From contig OZ316895.1 of the NCBI GenBank assembly GCA_973895155.1, positions 22,382,001 to 22,446,000 on the forward strand: 64,000 bases of DNA, written 5' to 3'. Below, in pieces: positions 10,731 to 22,855 of this stretch. Made by a program: the position numbers and the translations under genes. The stretch's first letter is position 1. Every line of letters begins with the position of its first letter. The stretch comes from Marsupella aquatica. Lineage: Eukaryota; Marchantiophyta. The notes beneath the pieces were generated by a model. That model saw nothing but the letters and a program-made list of their open reading frames with translations. It had not been told where the DNA came from and searched no databases.

Positions 10731-13700
10731 CTCTTTCGTTTAATCTGCAGTTTATCGGGGATGTTGTGGCCACGCACCATATTCCGAGGGTCCCCCTTAG
10801 GACTCGGGTCTTCATTCTCTTTGTTGCATGGCTCATTGCCGAGGTTCCCTTTCCGCTTGCGTCTACCCTTTGCACTCATCAACTTGTCAACCCAGCCGCG
10901 TTTCAGGACGGTCGATCTGTCTGTACCCTCAGTTGGAGTGAGTGTCTCAAGCGCAGTCTCAGGCTCCAGCCTCGCAACATTTTGTTGTGCCTCTCTGACA
11001 AACAAAGACTCCATCCAGTGCTTGAGCTCAATCAACCCTTGTTTGGCAAGGGTCGGGTGATATGAGATTTGATGGTAACATCTGGAGATAACCAATTCGA
11101 ACTCCTCCAAAGGCGGAGAAAGGTCATCAACCTGGGTTGCGGCTTCCTCTGGTGCCTCCCACATATCTTCGCCATCATACATCAGACTCACATTGCCTAC
11201 CTGCGTTGGCAATTCTGCACCTTCCCCATGCGCATCATTGAAGTGGTGGTCAAGCCCACCCGAAAAGGACCCCATTTTTGTTCCAAGCCGATGGAGAATT
11301 TCCAACTCTGTCATTTTGTTTGTAAGCAACAAAACTTTGATCTGCACATCAACACATGAAGGCCATGTAAGAATGCAAATGACGTCCGTGCCCGTAGTTT
11401 ACATGCACTATTCAAAAGCATATAAGCGGAGCTGGTATGAAAATTACCTGATGCTTGCATGCATTTCCCTGTAATGAATACCCACATGTACATCCACAAC
11501 TGTCTCTGTCCCAGTCCGTGACAAGATGCTCCTTGGTCCCAGGATTCTTCGAGGATGTGCTGCGAACGCATGCACATTGCGCCACCCCACACTGAAATGT
11601 TTGAACGTAATCATCTGGGATGGCTTTGGCTCTATTGAGGGACTTATGCACAAGCTGCTCGATTGTCTTGTTCCTGATGCGACCTTGGAACTTTTCTGCA
11701 GCAATACACCAATAGTGATTCTCGAGGACTCTCAGTCGACCAAGTAGCCATGGAATAGACCTACCTGTAATGCTGTACCTACCCGCCTTCAACTCCATTT
11801 TCAGGGTGTGGTGCCAACGTTCGATACCCCCGTTTGTATTTTGGTTGGCATGATGATACCCTCTTAACTTGACTGCCCATGAACAAACCTTATTGTGCCA
11901 CTCTCTTTTGTAGTAAGCTACAAAAACAGGTTGGTTGTCGACCCACCGATCCATAAAGGCTTCCGACTCTTCTGTGATGTCTGAGAAGTAAAATGTTAGC
12001 ACGGAACATGAGGATGACATATACAAATTTTGAAAAGTACATTTACTGTATATGGATCCCATGGCAGGAATAATAAGCAACGAAACTCACCAGTCCCTTC
12101 AGAGTACATTATTGCTCCCAAATGTGCATTGATTTGGGCTTTGGCAAATGGGCAGAATACTTTTGTGATTATATTTTTTGTCCAGGCACGTCGAACATGC
12201 CATGTGCAAAAAGTGATATGCACTTTTGGAAATACCTGTCTGTACACATGGCAAATTGCACTGTCAAAATGAAGTTCGCAAGTGGTTTTCATGTTACAAG
12301 GCACAGTGCTTGAAAGTAAATACTGAATTACTGTACCTGATAGCTTTTTGTTCCTCATCTGCTACATCGATAATCCAACAATTAGGAGTCCAAGGAATGG
12401 GTAGATTCAGATCTGCCCTCCTAGCATTCACACAATCTTTCAAAGCCGTCAAGATTTGGCACACTTGCAGGGCTCCATAGGTTTGCAATAGAGCAAATGC
12501 TACAGGAATGGCGTTCTGGAATTTGTCGAAGACTACCACCGTGTAAAAGGAGAACTGCAATAAATAAGAAAACATGTTAGAAACACACGGAAATTGAATT
12601 CAATACGTAACAAACAGTCACTTTCTTCTCCAGGGCAATAAAACACATTCCAGTTCAGAGCTTACGCCAAAGTGATTGGTGCCAAAAGTTGCATCAAATG
12701 CAACAGGTCCTTCATGACCAAGTTGAGCTAGCTTCTTCTGCTGCCAAGGAGATGACCACATGAGGATGAAAGGCTGGTTTTCCAATTTAATCTGTGGCTG
12801 ATATAACAAAACTTGGTCGCCATTTTGAATGACCCACAATTGTATAGCTTGTGCTTCGTCAGAGCAGTAATCCGGTTGCCGCCGTCGCATTGAGTCCCTC
12901 ACTGTTTGGACATCTCGTGGAGTAAGCTGCATATCCCTGGACATGATGACATCTGCATCCTCGTCCGGGTGGTCTTTCCGCCATCTTGTAAGAATCTCTT
13001 CGAAGTGAGCATCAACAATTGCCCTGGCTGTCAAACCTGCTCTGAGGTAGCGTTCTATTTTAGTCCGTAGCTTCAATGAAATTCTTGGGGCTATGTGTGC
13101 ATTTGCTTCAAAGGCAGTGGAATCCTGCAGGCCATGGCAAACCAAATTCTGTCTATCCAAATGATCTTTGCGGATCCATCTGATCAATAGAGCCCCTGGA
13201 CGATCCTCAAATTTTGTAGAAGTAAAAGAACATCTACATCCTCGGCGGACAGACATCCCTGCATGCACGAGAGGGAGGAATCTATAGTTTAGAGGGAGGA
13301 AAAGATTCGCACAAAAGAGAGAGTGTTATAGTCAAACACTGATTTAAAGAGGAAATTGGGCAGAATGAAACAAATGACAGCGAATGACTCATTGGAATTG
13401 AAGTGACCTGTTAATGTTTTCCTCTTTAGAAAAATGCCCGCCTCCTTAGATTTGAGTTTCTCAGGGACCTTGGTTGATTTCCAGCCTCGGTAATCTTCTG
13501 GACCAAAGCAACAGCAATACAAGGTTGTGGTCTTGACCAAAGGGCCAGTTCTGTAGATTCGGTTCTCCACCATGTGTCGGGTGGTGAACTGAGTGTGGAA
13601 ATTGTCTCGCATGTTCTCACCCCATATAAAATCTGTAAGCCTAGCCTCAGGAATCCAAGCGTAATCCTGTTTAGATCCAAACCATTGAAGAGCAGTGTAT

Positions 13701-14302
13701 TCGAATTCCCCAAGAGGCGGAATCTGAATTCTATCACATGTTGAGTAGGTACAGTGGCTTCTGCGTATAGTAGGACATTTCCGTGGAAGGGAATCGCGCT
13801 TCATATGTGCATCCTCGTCCAAATTCAGGTCACGCACATGCTGTTCAATGCCATCTAGTGCATGTGCTACACGGGGTGCTACAGCATTTTCCGTTGTACT
13901 GACCTTAAATTCATCTTGCACTTCGTCGAACCTGTGTACCGGCAAGAATTTTGTTCCATTGTTGAACGCGAGCATCCTTTGATGCAAAAAAGCATCGGAC
14001 ATTGGCATAGGCCCAGTATGGGACGAAGAGCCTGCATTGCACACGACTTCCCGCTGTCCAAGTGCCGCCAAAGTAGACATGACACCAGTGAAGTCAGCAG
14101 TTAGCACGAGACGACTGCACGCGAGAGAATGACGAACTACCAATTTGCAGAACATTCCATTCCTCATGCGAAAATGTGAATGCTGTGGCAGGGAATGTGC
14201 AGAATGCCTTGCAGTCCGCCAGCACGAGGAATCAGCGAAACTCTGCAGACTACACCCACGTTCTCTGCCATTCCAATCCCGCTCAAAACAAACTGTATTC
14301 AT
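10688..14302 (-). CDS. MULE transposase with SWIM zinc finger
   Basis: Six inferred exons: 14302-13408, 13258-12666, 12554-12337, 12260-12091, 11980-11448 and 11341-10688, joined by GT-AG introns in consistent phase. Length is 1020 codons plus stop from 14302, or 946 from a second good Met at 14080 (MSTLAALG). The N-terminal region has an RRGCRCSF...LVCHG zinc-finger-like segment. The DDE core follows: FDATFGTNHF (first Asp), the strand FYTVVVFDKFQNAIPVAF, WIIDVADEEQKAI (second Asp), VFPKVHITFCTWHVRRAW (the C-x-WH signature of MULE and FAR1-type transposases), then NTNGGIERWHHTLK. A SWIM finger CxC...CxH (CGCTCGYSLQGNACKH) straddles the end of exon 5. It cuts and joins element ends in the nucleus. 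Exon limits are mine and untested; the family call is firm. Confidence 0.85.
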
Positions 14303-14322
14303 GTTTGAATGAGTACAAAGTA

Positions 14323-14638
14323 ATGGTCAATTTTGACAAAGTATTGTCACGGCATGTACATACAATTGAACAAGGGCGAGTGTCGAAGAGCAGCCCGCGA
14401 GGCGATGGCTTGGCGGGTTGGCTGAAATGGGCCCGGAATACTGCGCCAAGGCGATAGGGACAGCCCGGTCTTGCCCCTTTGGGAAAGGTGCCCAGAGGCA
14501 CCTCACGGCAAGGGACAGGCTGCCCGGAAACACCACTGACTGCAAAAACTGGTAATCGCATGTAAGCAGGCTCGCGTGACTGTAATCCATCCTGTATCGA
14601 TGCATTAATGTGCATCGATACTAGGGATCGCGCTGAAT
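14323..14638 (-). repeat. MULE terminal inverted repeat, right
   Basis: Reverse complement of the left TIR with three substitutions and one inserted base by hand count. Contains the same terminal palindrome at 14594-14621. The transposase gene reads inward from it. Confidence 0.9.
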
Positions 14639-14646
14639 CTTTTCAA
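14639..14646. repeat. Target-site duplication, right copy (CTTTTCAA)
   Basis: Exact repeat of 5701-5708, immediately outside the right terminus CGCGCTGAAT. Confidence 0.85.
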
Positions 14647-16429
14647 TGTCAGGCTTCCTAATCAATGTCCTATTTGTATTTGCCACAAAAAAATTAGATC
14701 ACCTGTATTTCACTAAAAAACTTTAACTTTTTGCTAGAGGACAAAATAACTTTTCATGTTCCAGGATGAGTATCCTATATATAGGAAACATCAGTAGTTT
14801 GCTTTGTTGACTTCAATTTAGTCTATATGTGTGGTTTGGACCAGTTCACGGTTCTTTAAACTGATTTGTACATGCTCGAATGGAATTTATGCACATTCTG
14901 CACTTCAGTTGTGTTCTGTTCATGAAATTTGTCTTGTTGAATTGGAGCCAAAACTGTCCCCCTCAGTTTCATGCAATTTCTCGGGAAGAAAACATTGCCT
15001 TTGTAGGAAACTGCACAAGCTAAGGATCCTGCACTTATCTGTACAAGTGCATGTTCAAGAAAGTGCATTCAGACCCTTATTGTGAAGTGAATTCAGTGCA
15101 TAAGTGAAGGACCAAAAGTGTCCCTAGAAGATGCGCTTAGACACTGTTCACTGTACAAGCAAACTAAAGTGTAAATTTTCCCAAATAATTGCCCGAGGGC
15201 TAATATTTGGACATTTCCTCATATAGAAAAACTCTAACATGCCCTTTATTAATTTTTTTACACTAAATACTGCCCAGAAACTTGACTCTAACTTGCATTG
15301 AGGTCCTGACCAAAGGCAGCCCTCTGCCATTTATTTGGACAACTCTTGAGACAGAGTAATTCAATTAGCTTCCAGTCGTGTCTGATTTATTTTGTTTCTT
15401 TAGTGTCAAGTCAAACAAAGTCAACATGGCCTCTAAAGAAAAGATAAGTACCTCATAATGTAGAGCCCAACTTATCACCTTTTCACTAGATGCGATCTCA
15501 TGTGCAGTCCATAGACCATGAAACTAAGTAGCTGTACATTTCATTCATGGTCTGGGGTGCCATCAGGTTGTCTAAGCTGCATTCTACACTCTTGAACAGT
15601 GTAGCATGGTGGATATCAGATACTATGAATAGGAAACCAGACACCATCACCTTGCTTCACAAACCGTTGCAATATGATGTCCATATGACAGACGGGAATC
15701 AAACATCTCAATTTTTGCCAAACTGCCATCCCCTACTCTACTCCCTCTCACTATCCTACACATACACAAGGTAATTGTATGTTAAAACACTTAGAGACCT
15801 CAACAACTATTTCTTTTCAATATTCTTAGTAGCAATAGAGGAGAAATTTATAGCACCCCCAATCTATCCCTAGGGTCCAGCTACAGAGCTTTTCCCCTGG
15901 TAGCCCATTGTTGTCCAGTTTTCAACGCATCCACTGGCTGTTGTTGAGATGACTCGGGGATCTTGAGCTATGGGCAGCTGCCTACAAACAGTGACAACGG
16001 CACCACCAGCGAGCCAAGGAAATGGAATGCCGGGATCACCCACCCTGGGCGCACCTCGTAGAAAGCCATCAACCTCTCCTATGCTTTGCTTGAATGCATC
16101 ACTTCCCTGGTGCTACTATCTGTCCCTTGGCCTGGAGGAAGTAGCGATGGATCTGAACTAATCATGACTAATTGATGGCTTGTGAGGATTCTTAGAGCAC
16201 ATACTCCCCAGGTTATATCTAATTTGCATTCCTGCCACCCCAGATCGACCAGCTTTGGTCCCCTATTTCTAGCCCCCAACCCGTGTCTAGTCGCACCCAC
16301 AACTTTTGATTTGTGATGCTGCACATTGATAGCATTGCGTTCAGGTCTTTTTGGGATACCAAACATCTCTCATGACTGCCTTCCTTAAGGTGGCTCCTTG
16401 GACTTAGGGATTATTGCAATGGGTCCGAG
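14647..16429. other. Intergenic DNA, nothing recognised
   Basis: AT-rich, no credible coding sequence. Short open frames here (for example 15970-16161) have no motif or codon character of a gene. Confidence 0.4.
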
Positions 16430-16960
16430 ACAAATTTCTTAGTTCCCCAATCCCATTATGGACTTTCTATTCTTCTCCATAAAAGCAAGGCAAATTACAA
16501 AGAAAAGTCACAAAGAGCACTGCCAATGTAATTATTGTTGTTTACATAGTATTGTGGGGCAGAACACCCCTCAAAGAGAGGATTTTAGGTCAAGGATTGA
16601 GAGGCTATTACAACCCAAAATGCTCTGGTACTAGAAAGTTCATGCACCTAAGGACCTACAAGTCCTTCAAATTCCACTATTCTTAATAACATTAAAGGAG
16701 AAGTTTCATAATTCCCCAATCTCAATGTAGACTGTTTGTTCTTCTACTTTAAGGCCAAGTTTGAGATTTCCTTAACTTCAGTCTAGACTGTCTTTTCTTC
16801 TCCATGAAAGCATCAAAATTACAAAGAGAAGAATCACAAAGGTCATGAAAAAATAATTAAGTGTTATTTACAGGGTATTGTGGACCATAACAACCCCTCC
16901 CTAAAAGAGTGTTTTAGCTCGTGTTTTGAGGGGTTGTTATTGTTGCTTGTGATGTTTTGG
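16430..16960. repeat. Degenerate repeat family with a 13-bp inverted repeat
   Basis: Two related units, about 16430-16640 and 16680-16960, share phrases such as TTCTTCTCCATRAAAGCA, AAATTACAAAGARAA, GTATTGTGG and the CCCCTC..AAAGAG block. The second unit contains a perfect 13-bp inverted repeat, ATAACAACCCCTC at 16887-16899 and GAGGGGTTGTTAT at 16928-16940, with an inner CTAAAA/TTTTAG pair. A relative lies at 56990-57490. Nature unknown; perhaps a fold-back or MITE-like remnant. Confidence 0.45.
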
Positions 16961-17939
16961 TAAAAGCTCGGGGGGGGGGGGGGTTCCATGGAAGTGGCAC
17001 ATCACGTGCAACGAAGTATAGGTCCATTTAAATGGGTGCAAAGGAAGACTTCCAAAGTTTGGTGGAAGAACACATAGGGCATATTTTATTGACTGGTCAA
17101 CGTTAAAGAACACATAGGTATATTTAATGGTAAAACATACTTTCTTTAAACTTTTTAGGGATTTTTTAATAAAAAATGGCAAAATTTTAAAAACAAAAGG
17201 GTTTTAAAAGATAATAATTTTCATTTATAAGTTAGGGGGTCAAACCCTAAAATGTTGTACATGATGTTATGACCCTCCATATAGTATATTCCTCTTCATA
17301 AATGCAATAAATTGAAAAATCACCAAGTGTACTCTATCATACTTTGCAATAGGGGTCTCATTGTAAGCTGCAGAATTATAAAACGGGAATGGGTGGTATC
17401 TGCTACATGGGCCCTGGTCACCACTTACATGCCCCCTAAGATGCAGCAAAACAAATACCCGGGTTCTTATCAAGTGTAACCTTGGGCAGCGCGCTCAAAC
17501 TATCTCCCTATTAACTCCTATAATACACAGTTGCGCCACTTTTTAGAGTGATCATCATTCAAATTTGCAGGGCTCAAAAATTAAAAAATCTGACCAAAAG
17601 AAGGAATAAACCAACGAATTATATTTAATGTGAAGTAAAGAGTGACACGTTTGCCAAGCGAGAAATAAAGGGGAATTCCAATGCACTATAATCAAGTACT
17701 TTATGGACCATGTGCGTATAGTACTATCCATGCATAGGATAGGAAACCATCCATGCATACAAATAGTACTCTCCATGCCTAGACATCCATATCAAGTACC
17801 CCCATGATAATCTATGTCATACAAGGAGTTTATTAGATAATGTGACAGAAAACATCAAACCAAAAAATAGTACAAAAGGTCTAAAAGAGGGGGGTTAAAG
17901 GTTTACAAGGAATTAAAAAATGAAAATATAAAGACACAA
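16961..17939. other. Intergenic DNA with a 14-G homopolymer
   Basis: A run of 14 G lies at 16970-16983. The rest is AT-rich with no gene that I can support. Phrases such as CCATGCATA recur around 17720-17780 (TATAGTACTATCCATGCATAGGA, AATAGTACTCTCCATGCC), a small local duplication. Confidence 0.4.
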
Positions 17940-19440
17940 ACTATTCTTAACTGGTGATACTTTGTGATTGTTGTCACTCATGTTTGGCCTCATGATATAT
18001 TTTACTAGATAACAGTTTTTGGACAATGAGATCTTTTTAACCAGAAAATCTTTTACTCAATTATATATTTTGTGCTACGATATGTTTCTTAATAACATCT
18101 TTAGTAAAATGGCATTCATTATGCTTTGGCATCTTTTGCTAGCTATATCTTTTATTACTTAGACATATTTTGCACAATGATGTCTTGTACTTAATGACAT
18201 CTTTTGAGCAAGAACATATAATTTATTGACATTTTCTGCACATCTTTTCCTTAAGAACATTTAATGCAACAACATGTTTTACTTCACAATATCTATGACT
18301 AAGGGCATTTTTTTACTTGACTACAGCTTTGGAGTCAGGACATAGTTTTATTTGACAACATCTTTGATATTATAACAACATCTTTTTACTTGACCACATC
18401 GATCTTGGACATAACAACATTATTGGCATCACGACAACTTTTTAGTTGACAACATCTTTTACTTGATGACATATTTTTTTATTTCACAACACCTTGGCGA
18501 CACTATTTCTTTGAACTTGACAATATCTTTGACATAACAACATCTTTGGCACCCCTACATCTTTTTACTTGGCGATATCTTTCACATAACAACATCTTTT
18601 TACTTGACAATATCTTTTTACTTCATGACATTTTTGGCGACACACATTATTTTTTCTGAACATCTTTTTACTCCACAACTTTTTTTTTATGCCATCTTTT
18701 TACTTCGTGACATCTTTTACATAACAACATCTTTGGCAACACAATTTCTTTTTTCTTAACAACATCTTTTGTGCAACGCACCGGTTTTCTTCACAACATC
18801 TTGAGCAACACGACATTTTTTTCTTAAGAACATCTTGGGTGACACCACATCTTTTTTTCTTAACGACATCTTGGGTGACACAACATCTTTTTTCTTAAAT
18901 AATAACATCTTGGGTGACACAACATCTGTTTTTCTTAATAACATTGTAGATGACACAACATCTTTTTTCTTAATAACATCTAGGGTGACACGACATCTTT
19001 TTTTCTTAACAACGTCTTGGGGAACACAACATCTTTTTTCTTCACGATAATTTTTGTGCAACACATGGGTATTTTCTTCACGACATCTTTTGTTCTCAAC
19101 AACTTCTTGGCCCACACAATGTCTTTTGTTCTCACCAACATCTTGGCCAACATGACGTCTTTTGTTCTCAACAACATCTTGGCCAACATGACATCTTTTG
19201 TTCTCAACAACCTCTTGGCCAACATGACATCTTTTGTTCTCAACAACCTCTTGGCCGATACGACATCTTTTGTTATCACCGGCATCTTGGGCGACACGAC
19301 ATCTTTTGTTCTCAACGACATCTTGGGCGACACGGCATCTTCTTTCTCAACGATCTCTTGGGCGACACGACATCTTCTTTCTCAACGACCTCTTGGGCAT
19401 CACAACATCTTGGCGTCACAACATCTTGTGCGTATCACAC
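17940..19440. repeat. Minisatellite, 36-bp period, degenerate to homogeneous
   Basis: The phrase ACATCTTTT..CTTNACAACATCTT recurs throughout. Near 19100-19280 the unit is a clear 36-mer (CTTTTGTTCTCAACAACATC + TTGGCCAACATGACAT) repeated with few changes. Toward 18000 the units drift in length and sequence. Because 36 is a multiple of three, long frames stay open on both strands; on the minus strand they read as a 12-residue repeat (KDVVSPKMLLRK-like). I regard these frames as by-products of the periodicity. Confidence 0.85.
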
Positions 19441-20256
19441 GGGTATTGAGTTAGTGATCTACTAATAAGCAGGTCTGAGTTTCTTTTATTCCGAAGTTGA
19501 AGGTAGAGAGACCTGCAATTGACAGAAACTTTCCTGCCCTTAGGACCCTTATATATCTGCCACCAGGCTTGGCACATGAGAGGGTGCTGCCAGGAAAGCC
19601 TTGGACATACACATAGTCACACTACTCCAGTTGAGGCCGCAATTTGAGAGACTTTGCACATGGGAGGTGGGCCTCAATCTCATAGTCAATACCCCCTAAT
19701 TTACAAACCAAATTTCACTGTCCCAGGAATTGCACATCAAAATGTTACAAATAACACTATGCTATTGGGCCGGTGGGCCATGTGTAATGGACCACACTAG
19801 TCCTCGTACCCGCATTTCAATAACTTGCACACGTCAGCGCAACGACTAGTCTAAGGACCATTCCGTACGTCAATTTTCTTATTGACCGCGGTCAAAGGGT
19901 CTTTCCCGCCCGACGAACCCTCGGTCTCTGCTGTTAACCGAGGGTACCATGTCAAATATTCCTCCCCGCCGTCCGGTACCTGCTGTCTCTTCTGTTTACC
20001 ACCGGTTTTAATCGTTTGAAGACAGTCCGTAGTCCGGACCCCGTCTTCCGCCCCCCGCCCCCGCCTTGGCACATTCTTTCGTCCCAGGTCTCTCTCGCCT
20101 TCTGTCAATTTGTGGGTACTGTTCTGTCTCCACTACTCTGTTCTGTCTTTACTACTCCGGGTGTTCTGTCTTCTGTTCTGTTTTGCTCTGTTTTGCTCTG
20201 CTTTGTTGTCCTCTACTGCTCTGTATTTCTCAGGGACATGAATTGACGCAGTGCGA
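19441..20256. other. Intergenic to GC/CT-rich DNA, possible upstream transcribed leader
   Basis: From about 20000 the sequence becomes CT-rich (CCGCCCCCCGCCCCCGCC at about 20050, repeated TTCTGT/CTCTGT motifs at 20120-20230) and ends in a polypyrimidine tract with CAG at about 20232, resembling a splice acceptor. It may be part of a 5' leader for the lipase gene, but no protein is recognisable. Confidence 0.3.
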
Positions 20257-20610
20257 AGCCCACTACAGACTCTACCCTTCTCTGCCATTTGTGGTATACA
20301 GGGCTTTTGTGCTGTGGTGTGTCATCAATTTCCAGCTGCCCTGTTTCGCTCAGTCATGCCAATGCTACGGAAGCGTTTTCATGGAATTGGGTACTTACAG
20401 AACTGGGTACAGTAGTTCTCCCGTGGGGCCTTCGGGCATTGCGAAGCCCTCCGTGGTACTGTACTCCTCTCTGCCAGTTGCGACTTCCTTGCTGTGGTGT
20501 GTCATCAATTGGTTCCAGCTGCCCTCTTTCGCTCGCAGTGGTGTCATAGATGCCTTGAAATGTTTCATGGAATTGGGTAGCTGACAGAATTGGGTAGAGT
20601 ACAGCTGTAG
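20257..20610. repeat. Diverged tandem duplication, about 180 bp
   Basis: GTGCTGTGGTGTGTCATCAATT, CAGCTGCCCTSTTTCGCTC, TTTCATGGAATTGGGTA and ACAGAAYTGGGTA occur in the same order in 20257-20430 and 20440-20610. A third, weaker relative (TAGTGTGTCATCGATTATTACAACTGGTT) follows at about 20700. Confidence 0.7.
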
Positions 20611-22855
20611 TAAGTTATCAGTCGTAGCTCTCGGCGGGCCTATCGAGGATTGGAGGTGCCGGGGCCTTCTAACACATTTGTCTGTATCCTGTCCTGATTG
20701 TAGTGTGTCATCGATTATTACAACTGGTTCTCAGCTCTGTCCCTATTACCGTACCCAGAGAAAGGCAGATGGGCGAGGTTGGAATTCGGACCCTGATTTT
20801 GTTTGCATTTATCAGAGTCAGAGTTATGTTAAAGGAGGGAGTGAAATGAAGTGATCATTGCTATTAAACCCCCCAAAACGAGTAAATTCTGGCATCATAT
20901 TTCTGAGAATCATGAATGAATGAAAAAATGGAGTGAAATGAAGGGTGATCACTCTGAAGCCCTAAAAAAGAGTAACTGTAAATGCTCTCATTGACACAAA
21001 TTGACTCATCAAACTTTGGTTGGAATAGCGGGGCACTGTTGTGAACTGGAAATTGTCTCATTCTGGTTGTTTCATTCAGTTCTAGCAGAAGTGTTGAAAC
21101 AGTGAAGCATTGTTGTGAAATTGTCTTATTGCGGTTGTTTTGTTTCATTCTGCTCTAGAGAAGTGCAGAAGTGCCACTGACTCAGAGGAAGACATCCCTT
21201 AGGTCTTCTAGCAGTTTGAGCCCCTATTCAAGTCGTAAGTATTTCAACGGAGAGGAGACCCTCAACCCTTCTAATAATGATTCCAGCCCCTATTCAAATA
21301 GCCCTCCTAGTAGTAGTTCAAAGGAGTGTCCTCGCTCAATTTGGATCCTTTCGGAATCCCTTCTATTAATTTTAGCCCTTATTCAATTCCCGAGTAGCCC
21401 CTCTAGGAATCTCAACCCTATTGGAATCCTGAGTGGTTGAACGGAGAGAGGATTCGTCAACTTTGGGATCCGTTCCTACGTAGGAGTCGACCTACCCAAC
21501 TCCATTGGATGCTGTGTGTGGAGGGAGGGATGCACCGTCGGTGGAAAGGGAATCATGGTCGTGGATTGTACGTTTTGGTTTGAAGATTAACAGAAATCGT
21601 GGAACAGCCGAGGAATGGAAGATGCAGAGCTGATGACGCGCAGGCGATGTGGACTCGGGAAGATGTGCCGCGGCTTGTCCTTCTTTTCTCAGGTTGGTAG
21701 ATAGTTGTGCTCAATTTGCAGTTGAATTTGGAGCAGTGAAGACGGCCGAGTGAGTGCCCGATGGAGATCAGTTCGATTCTCTGGCATTGGGTGTAGTGGA
21801 TGCTGTTGTTGCGGGTCGAGGAGGCGGTCAGAGGAGAGGGTAGAGCATTGGAGAAGAGAGAAGGACGTTTCCCGTGCCCCAGGTCTCTTTCGCTAGTCCT
21901 CTTGTCTCATCTCACTCCACTTGTTTCGAGTACTACACTTCCTCGTTTTCTTCTTCTGTTCCAATCGCTGCCTCAAGGACATGTACATATTGATGCAGAC
22001 CTTTAGTGAGCCATCTGCAAGCGAGGTAGGTGTGCAAGCTTCTTTAGTTAACTACGGTTTTCCAAAGTTTTGATATTTTAATGGTTTAATCCACCATCCT
22101 AATTCCAGTAGCCGGAAGTCTTTCTATTTCCTAAGTTGTCCGCTCTATGTGACTTGTCATTTGTTGATTCATCTAATTTGGGTTTCGACCTTCTGAGGGC
22201 AGCGTTCTAAGGACTCTTTCTGCATTTATTACAGTACGAGGCATAGTAGGTTGACATCACAGTCATGGATTGTCCGATTTAATCTGGAGAATGGAAAGGC
22301 GAGAGAGATTTTCATGTTATCTTTGTCTTCGAAATTACTCTGGATTTCTTGAGGGCGAGATGTGCCACGAGGTGTTTTTTGGGTATTTGATGGTTTTTAT
22401 GTATTGTATATTTGCGGTCCAGTTAGGGTCATTCGAGTCTGCTTACCGACTGGCAACCCTGATGGAGACTCCTGCCATTCTTTTGCATTTTGGGATGAAG
22501 TTGATTTTGTTGCGGGTTGATCCGGGGCGGAGGAAATGAGAGGGATGAGATTTTAAATTTTAATAGTTTTGTTCCCTCACCAAAGTTTTGATATTTGATC
22601 TGGACGAGGGTATCCTTGCTGGCTCGTGCTGTTTCTGTCGGACTTGTTGGCAACACACGATGATGAGACAAGGTGTCTTTTCATTTCAGGAAATTGATTC
22701 ATCAGGTGGTGATTACGTCGCTGTTTCCGACGAATAAGTGCTCCGGATCTCGTCATGTCATAAATTTTTGACTTGGTTGATCTCACTTTGGCGCATCTCA
22801 TCAATTTCCCGGATACTCTGAGGAGCCCAGGTTCCTGGGCTTGCCGACTCGGTAA
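20611..22855. other. Upstream region of the lipase gene, non-coding
   Basis: Contains a ~75-bp duplication around 21030-21160 (CACTGTTGTGAACTGGAAATTGTC versus GCATTGTTGTGAAATTGTCTTATTG) and a CT-rich segment at 21870-21990. That segment is followed by GCGAG|GTAGGT at about 22025, which looks like the end of a 5' untranslated exon. No coding sequence is recognised. Confidence 0.35.

Larger units (their letters stand above)
5709..14638. mobile_element. Complete Mutator-like (MULE) DNA transposon, 8.93 kb
   Basis: The element is bounded by terminal inverted repeats of about 315 bp and an 8-bp target-site duplication. It carries a minus-strand transposase with a SWIM zinc finger, and two plus-strand genes (an RPA-like OB-fold protein and an unrecognised Cys-rich protein). 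The RPA-like gene starts 14 bp inside the left TIR and the longest transposase frame starts 21 bp inside the right TIR, so both TIRs probably carry promoters, as in maize MuDR. By hand I count three substitutions and one single-base indel between the TIRs, and all three genes keep open frames across inferred exons, suggesting a recent and possibly still active insertion. The family match to MULE is from motifs; copy number in the genome is unknown. Confidence 0.9.

Noticed and set aside
12309-12336. 28-nt intron in the transposase
   Set aside because: Too short; a 76-nt intron (12336-12261) restores phase and gives a better DDE-region match.
14283-14615. 110-codon minus-strand frame identical to one at 5.7-6.0 kb
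   Set aside because: It is simply the TIR read in the same orientation from both ends, not a protein gene.
17940-19440. CRISPR-like regular repeats
   Set aside because: Units are contiguous and diverging with no unique spacers of constant size, and the genome is eukaryotic.
18756-19454. Long frames on both strands with periodic peptides
   Set aside because: Explained by a 36-bp tandem repeat whose period is divisible by three; both strands are open, which real genes seldom show.
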